A stretch of 17,683 nucleotides of DNA from DATKSS01 sp049582065. GTDB taxonomy: Bacteria > Chloroflexota > Dormibacteria > Dormibacterales > Dormibacteraceae. Of this stretch, positions 1 through 7,694 are shown piece by piece. Every line of letters begins with the position of its first letter. Position 1 is the stretch's first letter. The stretch lies in NCBI GenBank assembly GCA_049582065.1, contig JBAUTF010000297.1:1-17683 (forward strand), in the 5' to 3' direction. A program made the translations under genes and the position numbers. Below the pieces are notes generated by a model. The model was not told the origin of the DNA, did not search any database, and saw only the letters and a list, made by a program, of their open reading frames with translations.

Positions 1-957
1 CTCCTCTTTGAAGCTCTCTCTGTAGGACGTGATCTCCTCGGTTCGCGATGACCTCGGCGACTTCGCTACGCCGTCTTCGGTCACGAGCAGAGTCGGCATG
101 CTGCGCAGGAATGGTGACGGAAATGAAAGCGTCACCCTTCGCTCGGGGGAGTAAAAGGCGAACTCCATCGAGTAGCGCGCGATGCCGGGAAGGTCGACCC
201 ACGCAAGGATGCACTGGGCCGCTCCGTACTTGAAGATCGCGGTCAGGCCGTTTTCGCGGATGTCGGAAAACTCGAGACGGTCAGGCTCGCCGAGGACTCC
301 ACGCATGGCGTTGAGCTCGTGCACGAGGCTGTCGAGCAGTACGAGGTGATACGCCCAGCGTGAGAGGGGATCCGCATCGGGGATCGCTGCAGAGATCCTC
401 GACCGGTTGTCCGCGCTAAGGGCGTCCAGGGTCTCTTTCGGCAACGGAGCGCCGCGCCGCAGCTCGTAGTGCTGGACATAGGGTTCCAGCGGGGACTCGA
501 GCGTGGTGATCTGGGCCAGGCGCAGGTCGCGCATCTTGCCCATCTCCTCGACGGCGCGCAGGTACGCGGGGTCGTAGCGCTTGTTGTAGGCGACCATCAG
601 AGTCACCCCGGCGGCTTCGGCGGCCTCGACCATGGCCTGCCCCTCGGCTACGGAAAAGCACATCGGCTTCTCCACCAGGACGTGCATGCCCGCCTCCGCG
701 GCGGCGATCGCGATGGGCGCGTGGCTGCCCGAGGTCAGCACGAGCACCGCGTCAAGGGGCTGGGCCACCAGCTCCTGCCAGGTCGCGAATCGCTGCTTGA
801 CGCCGTATTCGCGGCCGCAGGCCTCGCGCACCTCCTCCGACAGGTCGCAGATCGCGGCGATCTCGAAGCGGTCGGAGAGCTCGCGGAGGTAGTTCAGGTG
901 CATGACCTGCGCGATCAACCCGCAGCCGACCACCCCGACCTTCAGACGCCTGGCCAT
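1..957 (-). CDS. Gfo/Idh/MocA family NAD(P)-dependent oxidoreductase (partial, 3' end outside window)
   Basis: The reading frame is open from ATG at 957 to the left edge (319 codons, no stop), so the C-terminus is missing. The N-terminus has the Rossmann motif KVGVVGCGLIAQVMH (residues 6-20), and around residue 95 the family's EKP signature in HVLVEKPMCFS, whose Lys is the usual catalytic residue. Members oxidise or reduce sugars and polyols, including inositols (IolG type), in the cytosol. The start is supported by a G-rich stretch (GGGGGGTGG) directly upstream. A consensus -35 box and a LacI-type palindrome precede it, so it probably has its own regulated promoter although it follows the epimerase gene in the same direction. 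It could be an inositol dehydrogenase for the inositol genes to the right, but the substrate cannot be read from the sequence. The family assignment is firm and the substrate is inferred. Confidence 0.9.
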   Translation of the reverse strand, partial: MARRLKVGVVGCGLIAQVMHLNYLRELSDRFEIAAICDLSEEVREACGREYGVKQRFATWQELVAQPLDAVLVLTSGSHAPIAIAAAEAGMHVLVEKPMCFSVAEGQAMVEAAEAAGVTLMVAYNKRYDPAYLRAVEEMGKMRDLRLAQITTLESPLEPYVQHYELRRGAPLPKETLDALSADNRSRISAAIPDADPLSRWAYHLVLLDSLVHELNAMRGVLGEPDRLEFSDIRENGLTAIFKYGAAQCILAWVDLPGIARYSMEFAFYSPERRVTLSFPSPFLRSMPTLLVTEDGVAKSPRSSRTEEITSYRESFKEE

Positions 958-981
958 GCCACCCCCCGTCTCAAATCAGGT

Positions 982-993
982 TGGAACGTTCCA
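982..993. promoter_or_regulatory. LacI-family-type operator palindrome
   Basis: TGGAACGTTCCA is a perfect 12-bp palindrome with a central CG, the symmetry LacI-family operators usually show. A related half-site, GGGAACGTATAC (995-1006), is centred 13 bp away. The site falls just downstream of the likely -10 of the leftward promoter for the oxidoreductase gene, where a bound repressor would block transcription. The obvious candidate to bind it is the LacI-family protein encoded at 8559-9614. No second exact copy was found by reading the window. Confidence 0.55.
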
Positions 994-997
994 CGGG

Positions 998-1026
998 AAC
1001 GTATACGAAAGCCCAGGCGGTGTCAA
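998..1026 (-). promoter_or_regulatory. Likely promoter of the leftward oxidoreductase gene
   Basis: On the minus strand TTGACA (1026-1021) matches the sigma-70 -35 consensus exactly. A -10 candidate is TACGTT (1003-998, 17-base spacer) or TATACG (1005-1000, 15-base spacer). The -35 overlaps the TGA stop of the upstream epimerase gene (1025-1023). It is also embedded in an inverted repeat, GCGGTGT-CA-ACACCGC (1017-1032), which may be a second protein site or a small hairpin at the end of the upstream transcript. The -10 is weak, so the exact start site is uncertain. Confidence 0.5.
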
Positions 1027-1991
1027 CACCGCTCGCGGGAGGACCGCAGTACGGAGGCCGCCTCGCGGACGCCGGCCTCGGCAGCCTCGAAAGGGTCCTC
1101 GTGCTCGATCGCGACCGTGCGCACGCGGGTGGACGACCCGATCGCCGCCACGAACGCCCTCCACCAGGCTGCATCCCTCCCGCGGCCGACCACCGCGAAG
1201 TTCCAGGGCATGCGCTCGGGTGGCTTGGGCCAGCGATGGTCCAGCAGCCCGTTCAGGGCAAGATTGCGTGCCGAGAAGACGACATCTTTCCCGTGGCAGT
1301 GGCCGGCTCGCTCCGCGATCGCCTCGACGACAGCCAGCGGGTCCATCCCCATCCAGAAGAAATGGCTGGGGTCGATGTTGGCCGCGATCGCCTCGCCGAG
1401 CGCCGCGACCCTGCCAAAGGTCTCAACGTTGTGGACCACCGTGCCGGGGTGCAGCTCGAGGCAGACCAGGAGGCCCGGGTGCTCACGTCGCGCGAACGCG
1501 GCCAGATCAGACCAGTACGGCTCGACCCGCGACTCCCACTGGGACTCGTAGATGTCCTCCAGATACGGAAGCCAGCCGCCGCCCGCGAAGTGAGGGATGC
1601 GGTCGGCAGGCGCGCCGGCGGGACAGCCGGCGAGGGCAACCACCCGGTCGATCCCCAAGAGCGTGGCGAGGCGGATCGCATCGTGGAGGTCAGCGTCGTG
1701 CTTGCTCGCCACCGCGCCATCCGGATGAAGTGGATTGCCCCAGACGTTCAGCGCCGCCAGGCGCAGGTCACGCGAGGAGATCTCTTTGAGCCAGGCGTTT
1801 CGGGCGCTCGCATCCCTGAGCATCCGCGGCATGTCGCAGTGAGCGGTCGGGGCATAACCGCCGGCGCCGACCTCCAGGTCGGTGACCAGCGGCGCGTCGC
1901 GAACGAGCCAGTCCATCACGTCGACGAGGGGACGATCTGCGAAAGCCTCGGTCACCACCCCGATGCGCACTTCGCCATCCATCTCCGTCAC
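1023..1991 (-). CDS. Sugar phosphate isomerase/epimerase (xylose-isomerase-like TIM barrel)
   Basis: The protein has 322 residues with the pattern of the AP-endonuclease-2/xylose-isomerase-like TIM barrel. Likely metal ligands are Glu179 (CLELHPG), Asp207 (NIDPSHFFWMGMDP), His231 or His233 (GHCHGKD) and Glu297 (AIEHEDP). The family contains sugar epimerases, isomerases and the inosose dehydratase IolE. This sequence does not show an obvious IolE N-terminus, so I leave it unnamed. It starts at ATG 1991; a second ATG (1979) is possible. It lies upstream of and co-directional with the Gfo/Idh/MocA gene, a very common pairing in which the dehydrogenase makes a keto sugar for the epimerase or dehydratase. 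It is divergent from the MFS-iolA operon, with only a few dozen bases between the start regions. Confidence 0.88.
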   Translation of the reverse strand: MTEMDGEVRIGVVTEAFADRPLVDVMDWLVRDAPLVTDLEVGAGGYAPTAHCDMPRMLRDASARNAWLKEISSRDLRLAALNVWGNPLHPDGAVASKHDADLHDAIRLATLLGIDRVVALAGCPAGAPADRIPHFAGGGWLPYLEDIYESQWESRVEPYWSDLAAFARREHPGLLVCLELHPGTVVHNVETFGRVAALGEAIAANIDPSHFFWMGMDPLAVVEAIAERAGHCHGKDVVFSARNLALNGLLDHRWPKPPERMPWNFAVVGRGRDAAWWRAFVAAIGSSTRVRTVAIEHEDPFEAAEAGVREAASVLRSSRERC

Positions 1992-2026
1992 GTCCCGCCT
2001 ATCGTATTGCGACCATCACCGAACCC

Positions 2027-3253
2027 CTGATCCGCAGTCGCAGCGGCGGGCTCGTCGCCGCTCTCAGCTTCTCCACGCTCGCCACTGGCCTGGTGCAGAT
2101 CAGCCTGCCGCTGGAGCTGCGCGGGCTGCGCGCCACGCCGGATCAGATCGGCGTCACGCTGGCGATGTTCGGTTTCGGGATGCTCGCCTTCGAGTGGGTG
2201 TGGGGGATCATCGCGGACCGCATCGGCTACGGCGCCCCGCTCGTCGCCTCGCAGCTCCTTTACGCGGGCTGCATCGCGCTGCTCGCGCGAGCCGACTCGA
2301 TATTCCTCATCGCCGCCGCGTACTTCCTCGCCTCCGGGATGATGGTCGCGGTCGGACCCATCGCGCGTTCTTATCTGGGCACGACCTTGCACGCGCACCT
2401 CCGCGCCACCGGGCTGGCGCTGCTGACGGCTCAGTGGGTGATCGCGGAGGCGGTAGGCGCGGGAGCAGGCGGCCAGCTCATCGACCACTTCCCAATCCGC
2501 GACGTGCTGCTCGCGGCGGCTGTCCTGCCCGCGCTGTCGGCCCTGCTCCTGCTGCCCGTGTTCAAGGGCTACTCGCACCTCGAGCATCGCGGGCGGTGGA
2601 GCGAGGACGACCAGGCGCGCATGGAGGAGTCCCGCGGGGGCAGAAGCCTGGTGCGCGTCCTGGTCGTGACCGCCTCGATGGTGCTGTTCTTTCAGGTCGG
2701 GTTGGGAGGTGAAGCGGCGTTGCTGCCGCTGTTGGTCACGGCGCACCTCGGCCTGTCCGCGTCCAGCGCCGGCATCGCCCTCCTCGCGGTCGGTCTACTG
2801 GGAGGGTTGTTCCTCGTCCCCGGCGGAAGCGCGGCAGATCGCTGGGGCCGCCGGCCCATCATGGTCGCCGGCGGGGCCGTGACCGCGCTTGGCTTCGTCA
2901 TCTATGCCACCGCAGGCGGCTTCGCGCAGGTGCTCGTGGCGACGGCGGTCCGCGCCCTCGGCGCATCCCTCATCTGGCCTGCCGCCACCGCATGGATGGC
3001 CGAGTCAATGCCGCGCCGGCGTCACGCGCTTTACATGGGCCTCTTCGGCGAGTTTGAAAACGTCGGCGTCACAATAGGGCCGATACTGGGAGGCGTTGCG
3101 TGGTCGGTGGCGGGTATCCAGGCGGCTTTCTACACGTATGCCGCGGCGGCCCTCATCGCGGCGCTCATCGCCGCGGTGATGGTGGAAAGTCGGGGGCACA
3201 GGACCATGAGCAACGTCGAATTGACGCCGGAGGTCTCAGCGCATGATCCGTAA
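2027..3253 (+). CDS. MFS transporter, likely sugar/polyol importer
   Basis: This is a Major Facilitator Superfamily permease of about 408 residues. The cytoplasmic loop 2-3 motif appears as GIIADRIGYG in the first half and GGSAADRWGRRPIMVAGG in the second, giving the usual two six-helix halves. The first canonical start in frame is GTG at 2093, but that would cut through the first helix. The upstream codons encode a convincing start of it (GGLVAALSFSTLATGLVQ), and no ATG, GTG or TTG lies in frame between 1922 and 2093. CTG at 2027 (or ATT at 2006) is therefore the likely start, though no Shine-Dalgarno is visible for either. The 3' end overlaps iolA by 11 bases, so the two are co-expressed, which points to uptake of inositol or a related substrate. 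It is not recognisably the SP-family inositol carrier IolT. Function is inferred from context. Confidence 0.8.
   Translation: MIRSRSGGLVAALSFSTLATGLVQISLPLELRGLRATPDQIGVTLAMFGFGMLAFEWVWGIIADRIGYGAPLVASQLLYAGCIALLARADSIFLIAAAYFLASGMMVAVGPIARSYLGTTLHAHLRATGLALLTAQWVIAEAVGAGAGGQLIDHFPIRDVLLAAAVLPALSALLLLPVFKGYSHLEHRGRWSEDDQARMEESRGGRSLVRVLVVTASMVLFFQVGLGGEAALLPLLVTAHLGLSASSAGIALLAVGLLGGLFLVPGGSAADRWGRRPIMVAGGAVTALGFVIYATAGGFAQVLVATAVRALGASLIWPAATAWMAESMPRRRHALYMGLFGEFENVGVTIGPILGGVAWSVAGIQAAFYTYAAAALIAALIAAVMVESRGHRTMSNVELTPEVSAHDP
3229..3233 (+). promoter_or_regulatory. Shine-Dalgarno of iolA/mmsA
   Basis: GGAGG sits nine bases before the ATG at 3243, inside the end of the MFS gene. It supports that ATG as the start despite the 11-base overlap with the upstream reading frame. 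Confidence 0.7.
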
Positions 3254-4673
3254 CCTGATCGGACCCAAGTGGCGCGCCCCAGACGGAGCTGCATCGCTGC
3301 CTGTGTACAATCCCGCGACCGGTGAGGTCATCGACCAGGTGCCGCTCTCCGGCGCGCACGAGGTCGACGCGGCGGTGAAAGCCGCTGCCGCGGCGTATCC
3401 AGGCTGGTCACGCACCGCGTTGATGGAGCGGGTCAGGTTGATGTTCCGTTACAAGGCCCTGCTCGAAGACCACTTCGACGAGCTCGCCGCCATCATCACG
3501 CGCCATCACGGCAAGACCCTGGAAGAATCGCGCGGCGAGGTGCGCAGGGGGATCGAGGTCGTGGACTTCGCGTGCGGCGCGCCCACCCTGCTGCAGGGCC
3601 GCACGTTGCGCGACGTGTCGGGCGGGGTGGACCAGGACCTCTACCGCTACCCGGTCGGCGTATGCGCCGGCATCCCGCCGTTCAACTTCCCCGTGATGAT
3701 CCCCCTGTGGATGTTCCCCCTCGCGGTCGTGGCTGGGAACACATTCGTCTTGAAGCCGTCCGAGCGGACTCCGCTCGGCGGCACGCGGCTGGCCGAGATC
3801 TTCCTCGAGGCGGGCTTCCCGGAGGGCGTCCTGAACGTCGTGCACGGCGCGCGCGAGGCCGTCGACGCGCTGCTGGCCCACCCCGGTGTGAATGCGATCT
3901 CGTTCGTCGGCTCGGCCCCGGTCGCGCGCCACGTCTATCAGACGGCGGCGGCGAGTGGGAAGAGGGTGCAGGCGCTCGGGGGCGCCAAGAACCACATCGT
4001 GGTCATGCCTGACGCCGACCCGGAGGTGACGGTGCCGGCGGTCCTCAACTCGGCTTTCGGCAACGCGGGCGAGCGCTGCCTCGCGGGCTCGGTCGCGGTC
4101 GCCGTGGGGAAGGCCGCCGACCAGCTGCTCGATCCCCTGCGCCTGGCGGCGATGAAGATGGTGGTCGGGCCTGGGGACCAGCCCGGCGTGCAGGTGGGCC
4201 CGCTCATCCGCGCCGACCATCGCGACAAGGTGGCCGCCTATGTCGACAGGGGCGTCGCCGAGGGGGCGGAGCTACTGGTCGACGGCCGGCGTGAGATGTC
4301 GCGGCCCGGCTTCTTTCTCGGACCGACCATCCTCGACGGCGTGACCTCCGAAATGACCGTCGGGCACGAGGAGATCTTCGGTCCCGTCCTGTCCGTCGCC
4401 AGGGTGGACACCCTCGACGAGGCGATTGCGCAGGCCAACCGGATGGCGCTCGGCAACATGGCCACGATCTTTACGCAGTCAGGCCGGGCAGCGCGGGAGT
4501 TTCGCGAGCGCGTCGAAGCCGGTATGACCGGGATCAACGTTCCCATCGCGCAGCCGTTCGCCTTCTTTCCGTTCAGCGGATGGAAAGGGTCGTTTTACGG
4601 CGACCTTCACGTGCACGGCTCGGACGGCATCGATTTCTTCACGCGCAAGAAGGTCGTCGTCACCAGGTGGTGA
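3243..4673 (+). CDS. iolA: Methylmalonate-semialdehyde/malonate-semialdehyde dehydrogenase (CoA-acylating)
   Basis: The 476-residue protein is an aldehyde dehydrogenase of the MmsA/IolA family. It converts malonate semialdehyde (inositol pathway) to acetyl-CoA, CO2 and NADH, or methylmalonate semialdehyde (valine pathway) to propionyl-CoA. Landmarks are PFNFPVMIPLWMFP (146-159; Asn148 stabilises the oxyanion), the nucleotide segment FVLKPSERTP (168-177), GGAKNH (246-251) where hydrolytic ALDHs carry ELGGK with the general-base Glu, the catalytic Cys279 in GNAGERCLAGS, and EEIFGPVLSV. The C-terminus, with FSGWKGSFYGDLHVHG and the closing FFTRKKVVVTRW, is characteristic of MmsA. Length is slightly under the usual 485-500. 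The start is supported by GGAGG at 3229. Being in one operon with iolD and iolB favours the inositol role. Confidence 0.95.
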   Translation: MIRNLIGPKWRAPDGAASLPVYNPATGEVIDQVPLSGAHEVDAAVKAAAAAYPGWSRTALMERVRLMFRYKALLEDHFDELAAIITRHHGKTLEESRGEVRRGIEVVDFACGAPTLLQGRTLRDVSGGVDQDLYRYPVGVCAGIPPFNFPVMIPLWMFPLAVVAGNTFVLKPSERTPLGGTRLAEIFLEAGFPEGVLNVVHGAREAVDALLAHPGVNAISFVGSAPVARHVYQTAAASGKRVQALGGAKNHIVVMPDADPEVTVPAVLNSAFGNAGERCLAGSVAVAVGKAADQLLDPLRLAAMKMVVGPGDQPGVQVGPLIRADHRDKVAAYVDRGVAEGAELLVDGRREMSRPGFFLGPTILDGVTSEMTVGHEEIFGPVLSVARVDTLDEAIAQANRMALGNMATIFTQSGRAAREFRERVEAGMTGINVPIAQPFAFFPFSGWKGSFYGDLHVHGSDGIDFFTRKKVVVTRW

Positions 4674-4695
4674 GCGATCCGCGGCGCGGTGTAAT

Positions 4696-5802
4696 GTGAC
4701 GAACGAGTTGACCGTCGCTCGCCCAACCGTCACGTACAAGAGCCCGCTCCACCAGATGACCCAGACCACTTCGACCTGTCTTTGGAACGACTCGGCGGAC
4801 ATTGACGAGCTCAACTACGCGATCGAAAACGGCGCGGTCGGAGCCACGTGCAACCCGGTCATCGCGCTGGGTATCCTCAAGAAGCACATCGCGGTATGGA
4901 GGCCTCGCATCGAGGCCCTGCTCCGTGAGCATCCGGAAGCGACCGCGGACCAGATCGGCTGGAAGCTGGTCGAAGAGATGTCGGTGAAGGCTGCCAGGCT
5001 CCTCGAGCCAGCGTTTGCCGGGCACCGCGGAAGAAACGGCCGCCTATCCATCCAGACGGACCCGAGGCTCTACCGCAACACCGGCGCCATCATCGAGAAC
5101 GCCGTGGCGTTCGGCCGCCTTGCCCCGAACATGATCGTGAAGATCCCGGTGACTGGCGCCGGCATCGGCGCCATCGAAGAGGCGACGTACCGCGGCCTCA
5201 GCGTCAACGCGACGGTGTGCTTCACGCTCCCGCAGTGCATAGCGGTCGCGGAAGCCGTCGAGCGAGGCCTGCGCCGGCGCCAGGGCGAGGGCAAGGAGAT
5301 CGACTCGATGGGCCCGGTTTGCACGATCATGGTCGGGCGGCTCGACGACTGGTTGAAAGTCCTCCTCGAGAAGCGTGAGATCACCGTCGACCCCGGCCTG
5401 ACCGAGTGGGCAGGCGTGGCGGTCTTCAAGAAGACATATCGGGTCTTCGTCGAGCGCGGGTACAGGCTGCGGCTGCTGTCCGCGGCTTTCCGCAACCACA
5501 TGCAATGGAGTGAGCTGATCGGCGCCGACGCCGTCATCTCGCCACCGTCGGCCTGGCAGAAGCGCTTCAACGCAAGCGACATCGAGGTGCGGTCTCGGAT
5601 CGACGACCCGGTCGAACCCGGGGTGGTGGATCAGCTGCTCAGGCATTTCCCGGATTTCCGGCGGGCCTACTTGGAAGACGGCCTGTCCCTCGAAGAATTC
5701 GACTCGTTCGCGCCCACGGTGCGCACCCTGCGCCAGTTCATCGCGGCTTGCAGCGACCTCGAAGCTCTGGTGCGTGACGTGATGCTCCCAGAACCGGCCT
5801 AG
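4696..5802 (+). CDS. Transaldolase-family protein, possible aldolase of the inositol pathway
   Basis: This 368-residue class I aldolase/transaldolase-fold enzyme starts at GTG 4696, 22 bases after iolA. Visible landmarks are LWNDSADIDELNYAIENGA with Asp32, TCNPVI (51-56, matching TTNPS of transaldolases), the Schiff-base lysine Lys149 in MIVKIPVTGAG, NATVCFTLPQ (171-180), and VGRLDDW with the phosphate-binding Arg215. In GRLSIQTDPRL (115-125) Gln120 stands where E. coli TalB has its acid-base Glu96 (GRVSTEVDARL). Fructose-6-phosphate aldolases carry Gln at that place. The protein may thus cleave a phosphorylated keto sugar instead of transferring dihydroxyacetone. Encoded between iolA and iolD, it is a candidate for 5-dehydro-2-deoxygluconate-6-phosphate cleavage. 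The family is clear, the reaction is inferred, and a plain transaldolase role remains possible. Confidence 0.88.
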   Translation: MTNELTVARPTVTYKSPLHQMTQTTSTCLWNDSADIDELNYAIENGAVGATCNPVIALGILKKHIAVWRPRIEALLREHPEATADQIGWKLVEEMSVKAARLLEPAFAGHRGRNGRLSIQTDPRLYRNTGAIIENAVAFGRLAPNMIVKIPVTGAGIGAIEEATYRGLSVNATVCFTLPQCIAVAEAVERGLRRRQGEGKEIDSMGPVCTIMVGRLDDWLKVLLEKREITVDPGLTEWAGVAVFKKTYRVFVERGYRLRLLSAAFRNHMQWSELIGADAVISPPSAWQKRFNASDIEVRSRIDDPVEPGVVDQLLRHFPDFRRAYLEDGLSLEEFDSFAPTVRTLRQFIAACSDLEALVRDVMLPEPA

Positions 5803-5806
5803 GAGG
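5801..5806 (+). promoter_or_regulatory. Shine-Dalgarno that fixes a CTG start for iolD
   Basis: AGGAGG overlaps the TAG stop of the transaldolase gene (5800-5802) and is followed after seven bases by CTG at 5814. The next canonical codon, GTG 5829, is 22 bases away, beyond normal spacing. The site therefore supports initiation at CTG. Confidence 0.75.
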
Positions 5807-5813
5807 TCGGCGG

Positions 5814-7694
5814 CTGAAGACCCTGCGCGTGACGATGGCCCAGGCGCTCGTGCGCTTCCTCGCAGCTCAGCACGTCGAGCGTGATGGAGTCGAGCATCGG
5901 TTCATCGAGGGATGCTTCGGCATCTTCGGCCATGGCAACCTGACCGGCGTAGGCCAGGCGCTCGCACAGCACCCAGACCTGCTCGAGTACTACCAGGCCC
6001 GCAACGAGCAGGGCATGGTCCACATTGCCGCGGGATTCGCGAAGATGCGCAACCGGCTCGCGACCCTGGCGTGCACGACGTCGATCGGCCCCGGCGCGAC
6101 GAACATGGTCACCGGGGCCGCGGCGGCGACTGTCAACCGCGTTCCGGTCCTGCTCCTGCCGGGTGATGTCTTCGCCTCGCGCAGGCCTGACCCAGTGCTT
6201 CAGCAGCTCGAGACGCCGTGGCGCGGCGAGCTGAGCGTGAACGATTGCTTCCAGCCGGTCTCGCGCTACTGGGACCGCATCCAGCGCCCGGAGCAGCTGG
6301 TGCCGGCGGCGCTGGCCGCCATGCGCGTTCTGACGAGCCCGGCCGAGACGGGCGCCGTCACGCTCGCGCTGCCGCAGGACGTGCAGACCGAAGCTTTCGA
6401 CTGCCCGGCCGATTTCGTCGAGCACCGCACCTGGCACATCGGGCGCCCGCTCCCGGACAGGCACGCGCTTCGGCGAGCTGCCGAGGTCATCCGCGCGTCA
6501 AAGCGTCCGTTGATCGTCGCCGGCGGCGGCGTCATCTACTCCGAGGCGACCACGCAGCTGAGGCGCCTCGTGCAGCGGACCGGAATCCCGGTCGGGGAGA
6601 CCCAGGCAGGCAAGGGTTCGCTAGCTTTCGACCAGCCGGGCGCGTTGGGGGCCATCGGCGCAACGGGCACTTTCGCGGCCAACCGCATCGCGGCCGACGC
6701 CGATGTCGTGATCGGTGTGGGCACGCGTTACAGCGACTTCACGACGGCCTCTCACACCGCGTTCCAGGACCCTGACGTGCGCTTCGTCAACGTCAACATC
6801 GCGGACGCTGACGCCCACAAGCTCGCGGGCGTCGCGCTGCATGGCGACGCGCGAGCCACCATCGAATCGCTCGACGAGCTGCTCGAGGGATGGGCGGTGC
6901 CGGACGGCTATCGGGCCCGATGCGCAGCCCTCCAGGCGGAATGGGACCAGGAGGTGTCGCGCCTCTACAGCCTGGGTCACTCGCCGCTACCGGCGCAGTC
7001 CGAAGTCCTCGGCGCGGTCAACGAGCTGTCCGCGCCGGCCGACGTCGTGGTCTGCGCGGCGGGCTCGATGCCCGGCGACCTGCACAAGCTGTGGCGCACC
7101 CGCGACGCGAAGGGCTACCACGTCGAGTACGGCTACTCGACGATGGGCTACGAGATCGCCGGCGGGCTCGGGGTCAAGCTTGCGGACCCGGGCCGCGAGG
7201 TTTACGTGATGGTTGGCGACGGCTCCTACCTGATGATGGCGCAGGAGATCGTCACCTCGATCCAGGAGCGGGCAAAGCTCATCGTCGTGCTTGTCGACAA
7301 CGAAGGTTTCGCGTCCATCGGCGGGCTGTCGCGCTCCAAGGGGACGGCCGGGTTCGGCACGCGCTACCGCTACCGGTCTGACGGATCGTTGGGAGACGAC
7401 GAATCGCATGCCGGCGGCGAACGGCTCCCGGTCGACCTGGCCCTGAACGCGGAAGGCCTGGGCGCGCACGTGTTCCGCGCCCGCAACATCGAGGAGCTGC
7501 GCGATGCGCTGGTCGCCGCCAAGAACGTGGATCGCACGGTGGTGATCCATGTCCCCGTTGATCGTTACGAGGGCGTGCCTGGCTACGACGGCTGGTGGGA
7601 GGTGCCGGTGGCGGAGGTGTCGGAATCCTCTGAGGTCAAGAAAGCGCGCAAGGACCACGAGAGCGGGATGGCGCGGCGCCGCTGGCACGTGTGA
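5814..7694 (+). CDS. iolD: 3D-(3,5/4)-trihydroxycyclohexane-1,2-dione acylhydrolase, ThDP-dependent
   Basis: IolD hydrolyses the six-membered ring of trihydroxycyclohexane-1,2-dione to 5-deoxy-D-glucuronate, using thiamine diphosphate. Landmarks (numbered from CTG) are CFGIFGHGNLTGVGQAL near residue 34, the cofactor-activating Glu65 in ARNEQGMVH, TTSIGPGATNMVTG, the central domain with VAGGGVIY, and the ThDP/Mg motif GDGSYLMMAQE (468-478) running to VDNEGFASIGG. Length is 626 residues, normal for IolD. With CTG as start the N-terminus reads (M)KTLRVTMAQALVRFL, the typical IolD beginning. Starting at GTG 5829 would lose five of these residues and the perfect AGGAGG. It follows the transaldolase gene by 11 bases and overlaps iolB by four bases (GTGA), so the genes are translationally coupled. 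Confidence 0.95.
   Translation: MKTLRVTMAQALVRFLAAQHVERDGVEHRFIEGCFGIFGHGNLTGVGQALAQHPDLLEYYQARNEQGMVHIAAGFAKMRNRLATLACTTSIGPGATNMVTGAAAATVNRVPVLLLPGDVFASRRPDPVLQQLETPWRGELSVNDCFQPVSRYWDRIQRPEQLVPAALAAMRVLTSPAETGAVTLALPQDVQTEAFDCPADFVEHRTWHIGRPLPDRHALRRAAEVIRASKRPLIVAGGGVIYSEATTQLRRLVQRTGIPVGETQAGKGSLAFDQPGALGAIGATGTFAANRIAADADVVIGVGTRYSDFTTASHTAFQDPDVRFVNVNIADADAHKLAGVALHGDARATIESLDELLEGWAVPDGYRARCAALQAEWDQEVSRLYSLGHSPLPAQSEVLGAVNELSAPADVVVCAAGSMPGDLHKLWRTRDAKGYHVEYGYSTMGYEIAGGLGVKLADPGREVYVMVGDGSYLMMAQEIVTSIQERAKLIVVLVDNEGFASIGGLSRSKGTAGFGTRYRYRSDGSLGDDESHAGGERLPVDLALNAEGLGAHVFRARNIEELRDALVAAKNVDRTVVIHVPVDRYEGVPGYDGWWEVPVAEVSESSEVKKARKDHESGMARRRWHV

Noticed and set aside
469..2030. Several long rightward frames across the oxidoreductase and epimerase genes
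   Set aside because: They are Arg/Pro-rich mirror frames of two well-supported leftward genes and show no family motifs.
3408..4220. Leftward 270-codon frame opposite iolA
   Set aside because: Antisense shadow; iolA shows all catalytic motifs on the other strand.
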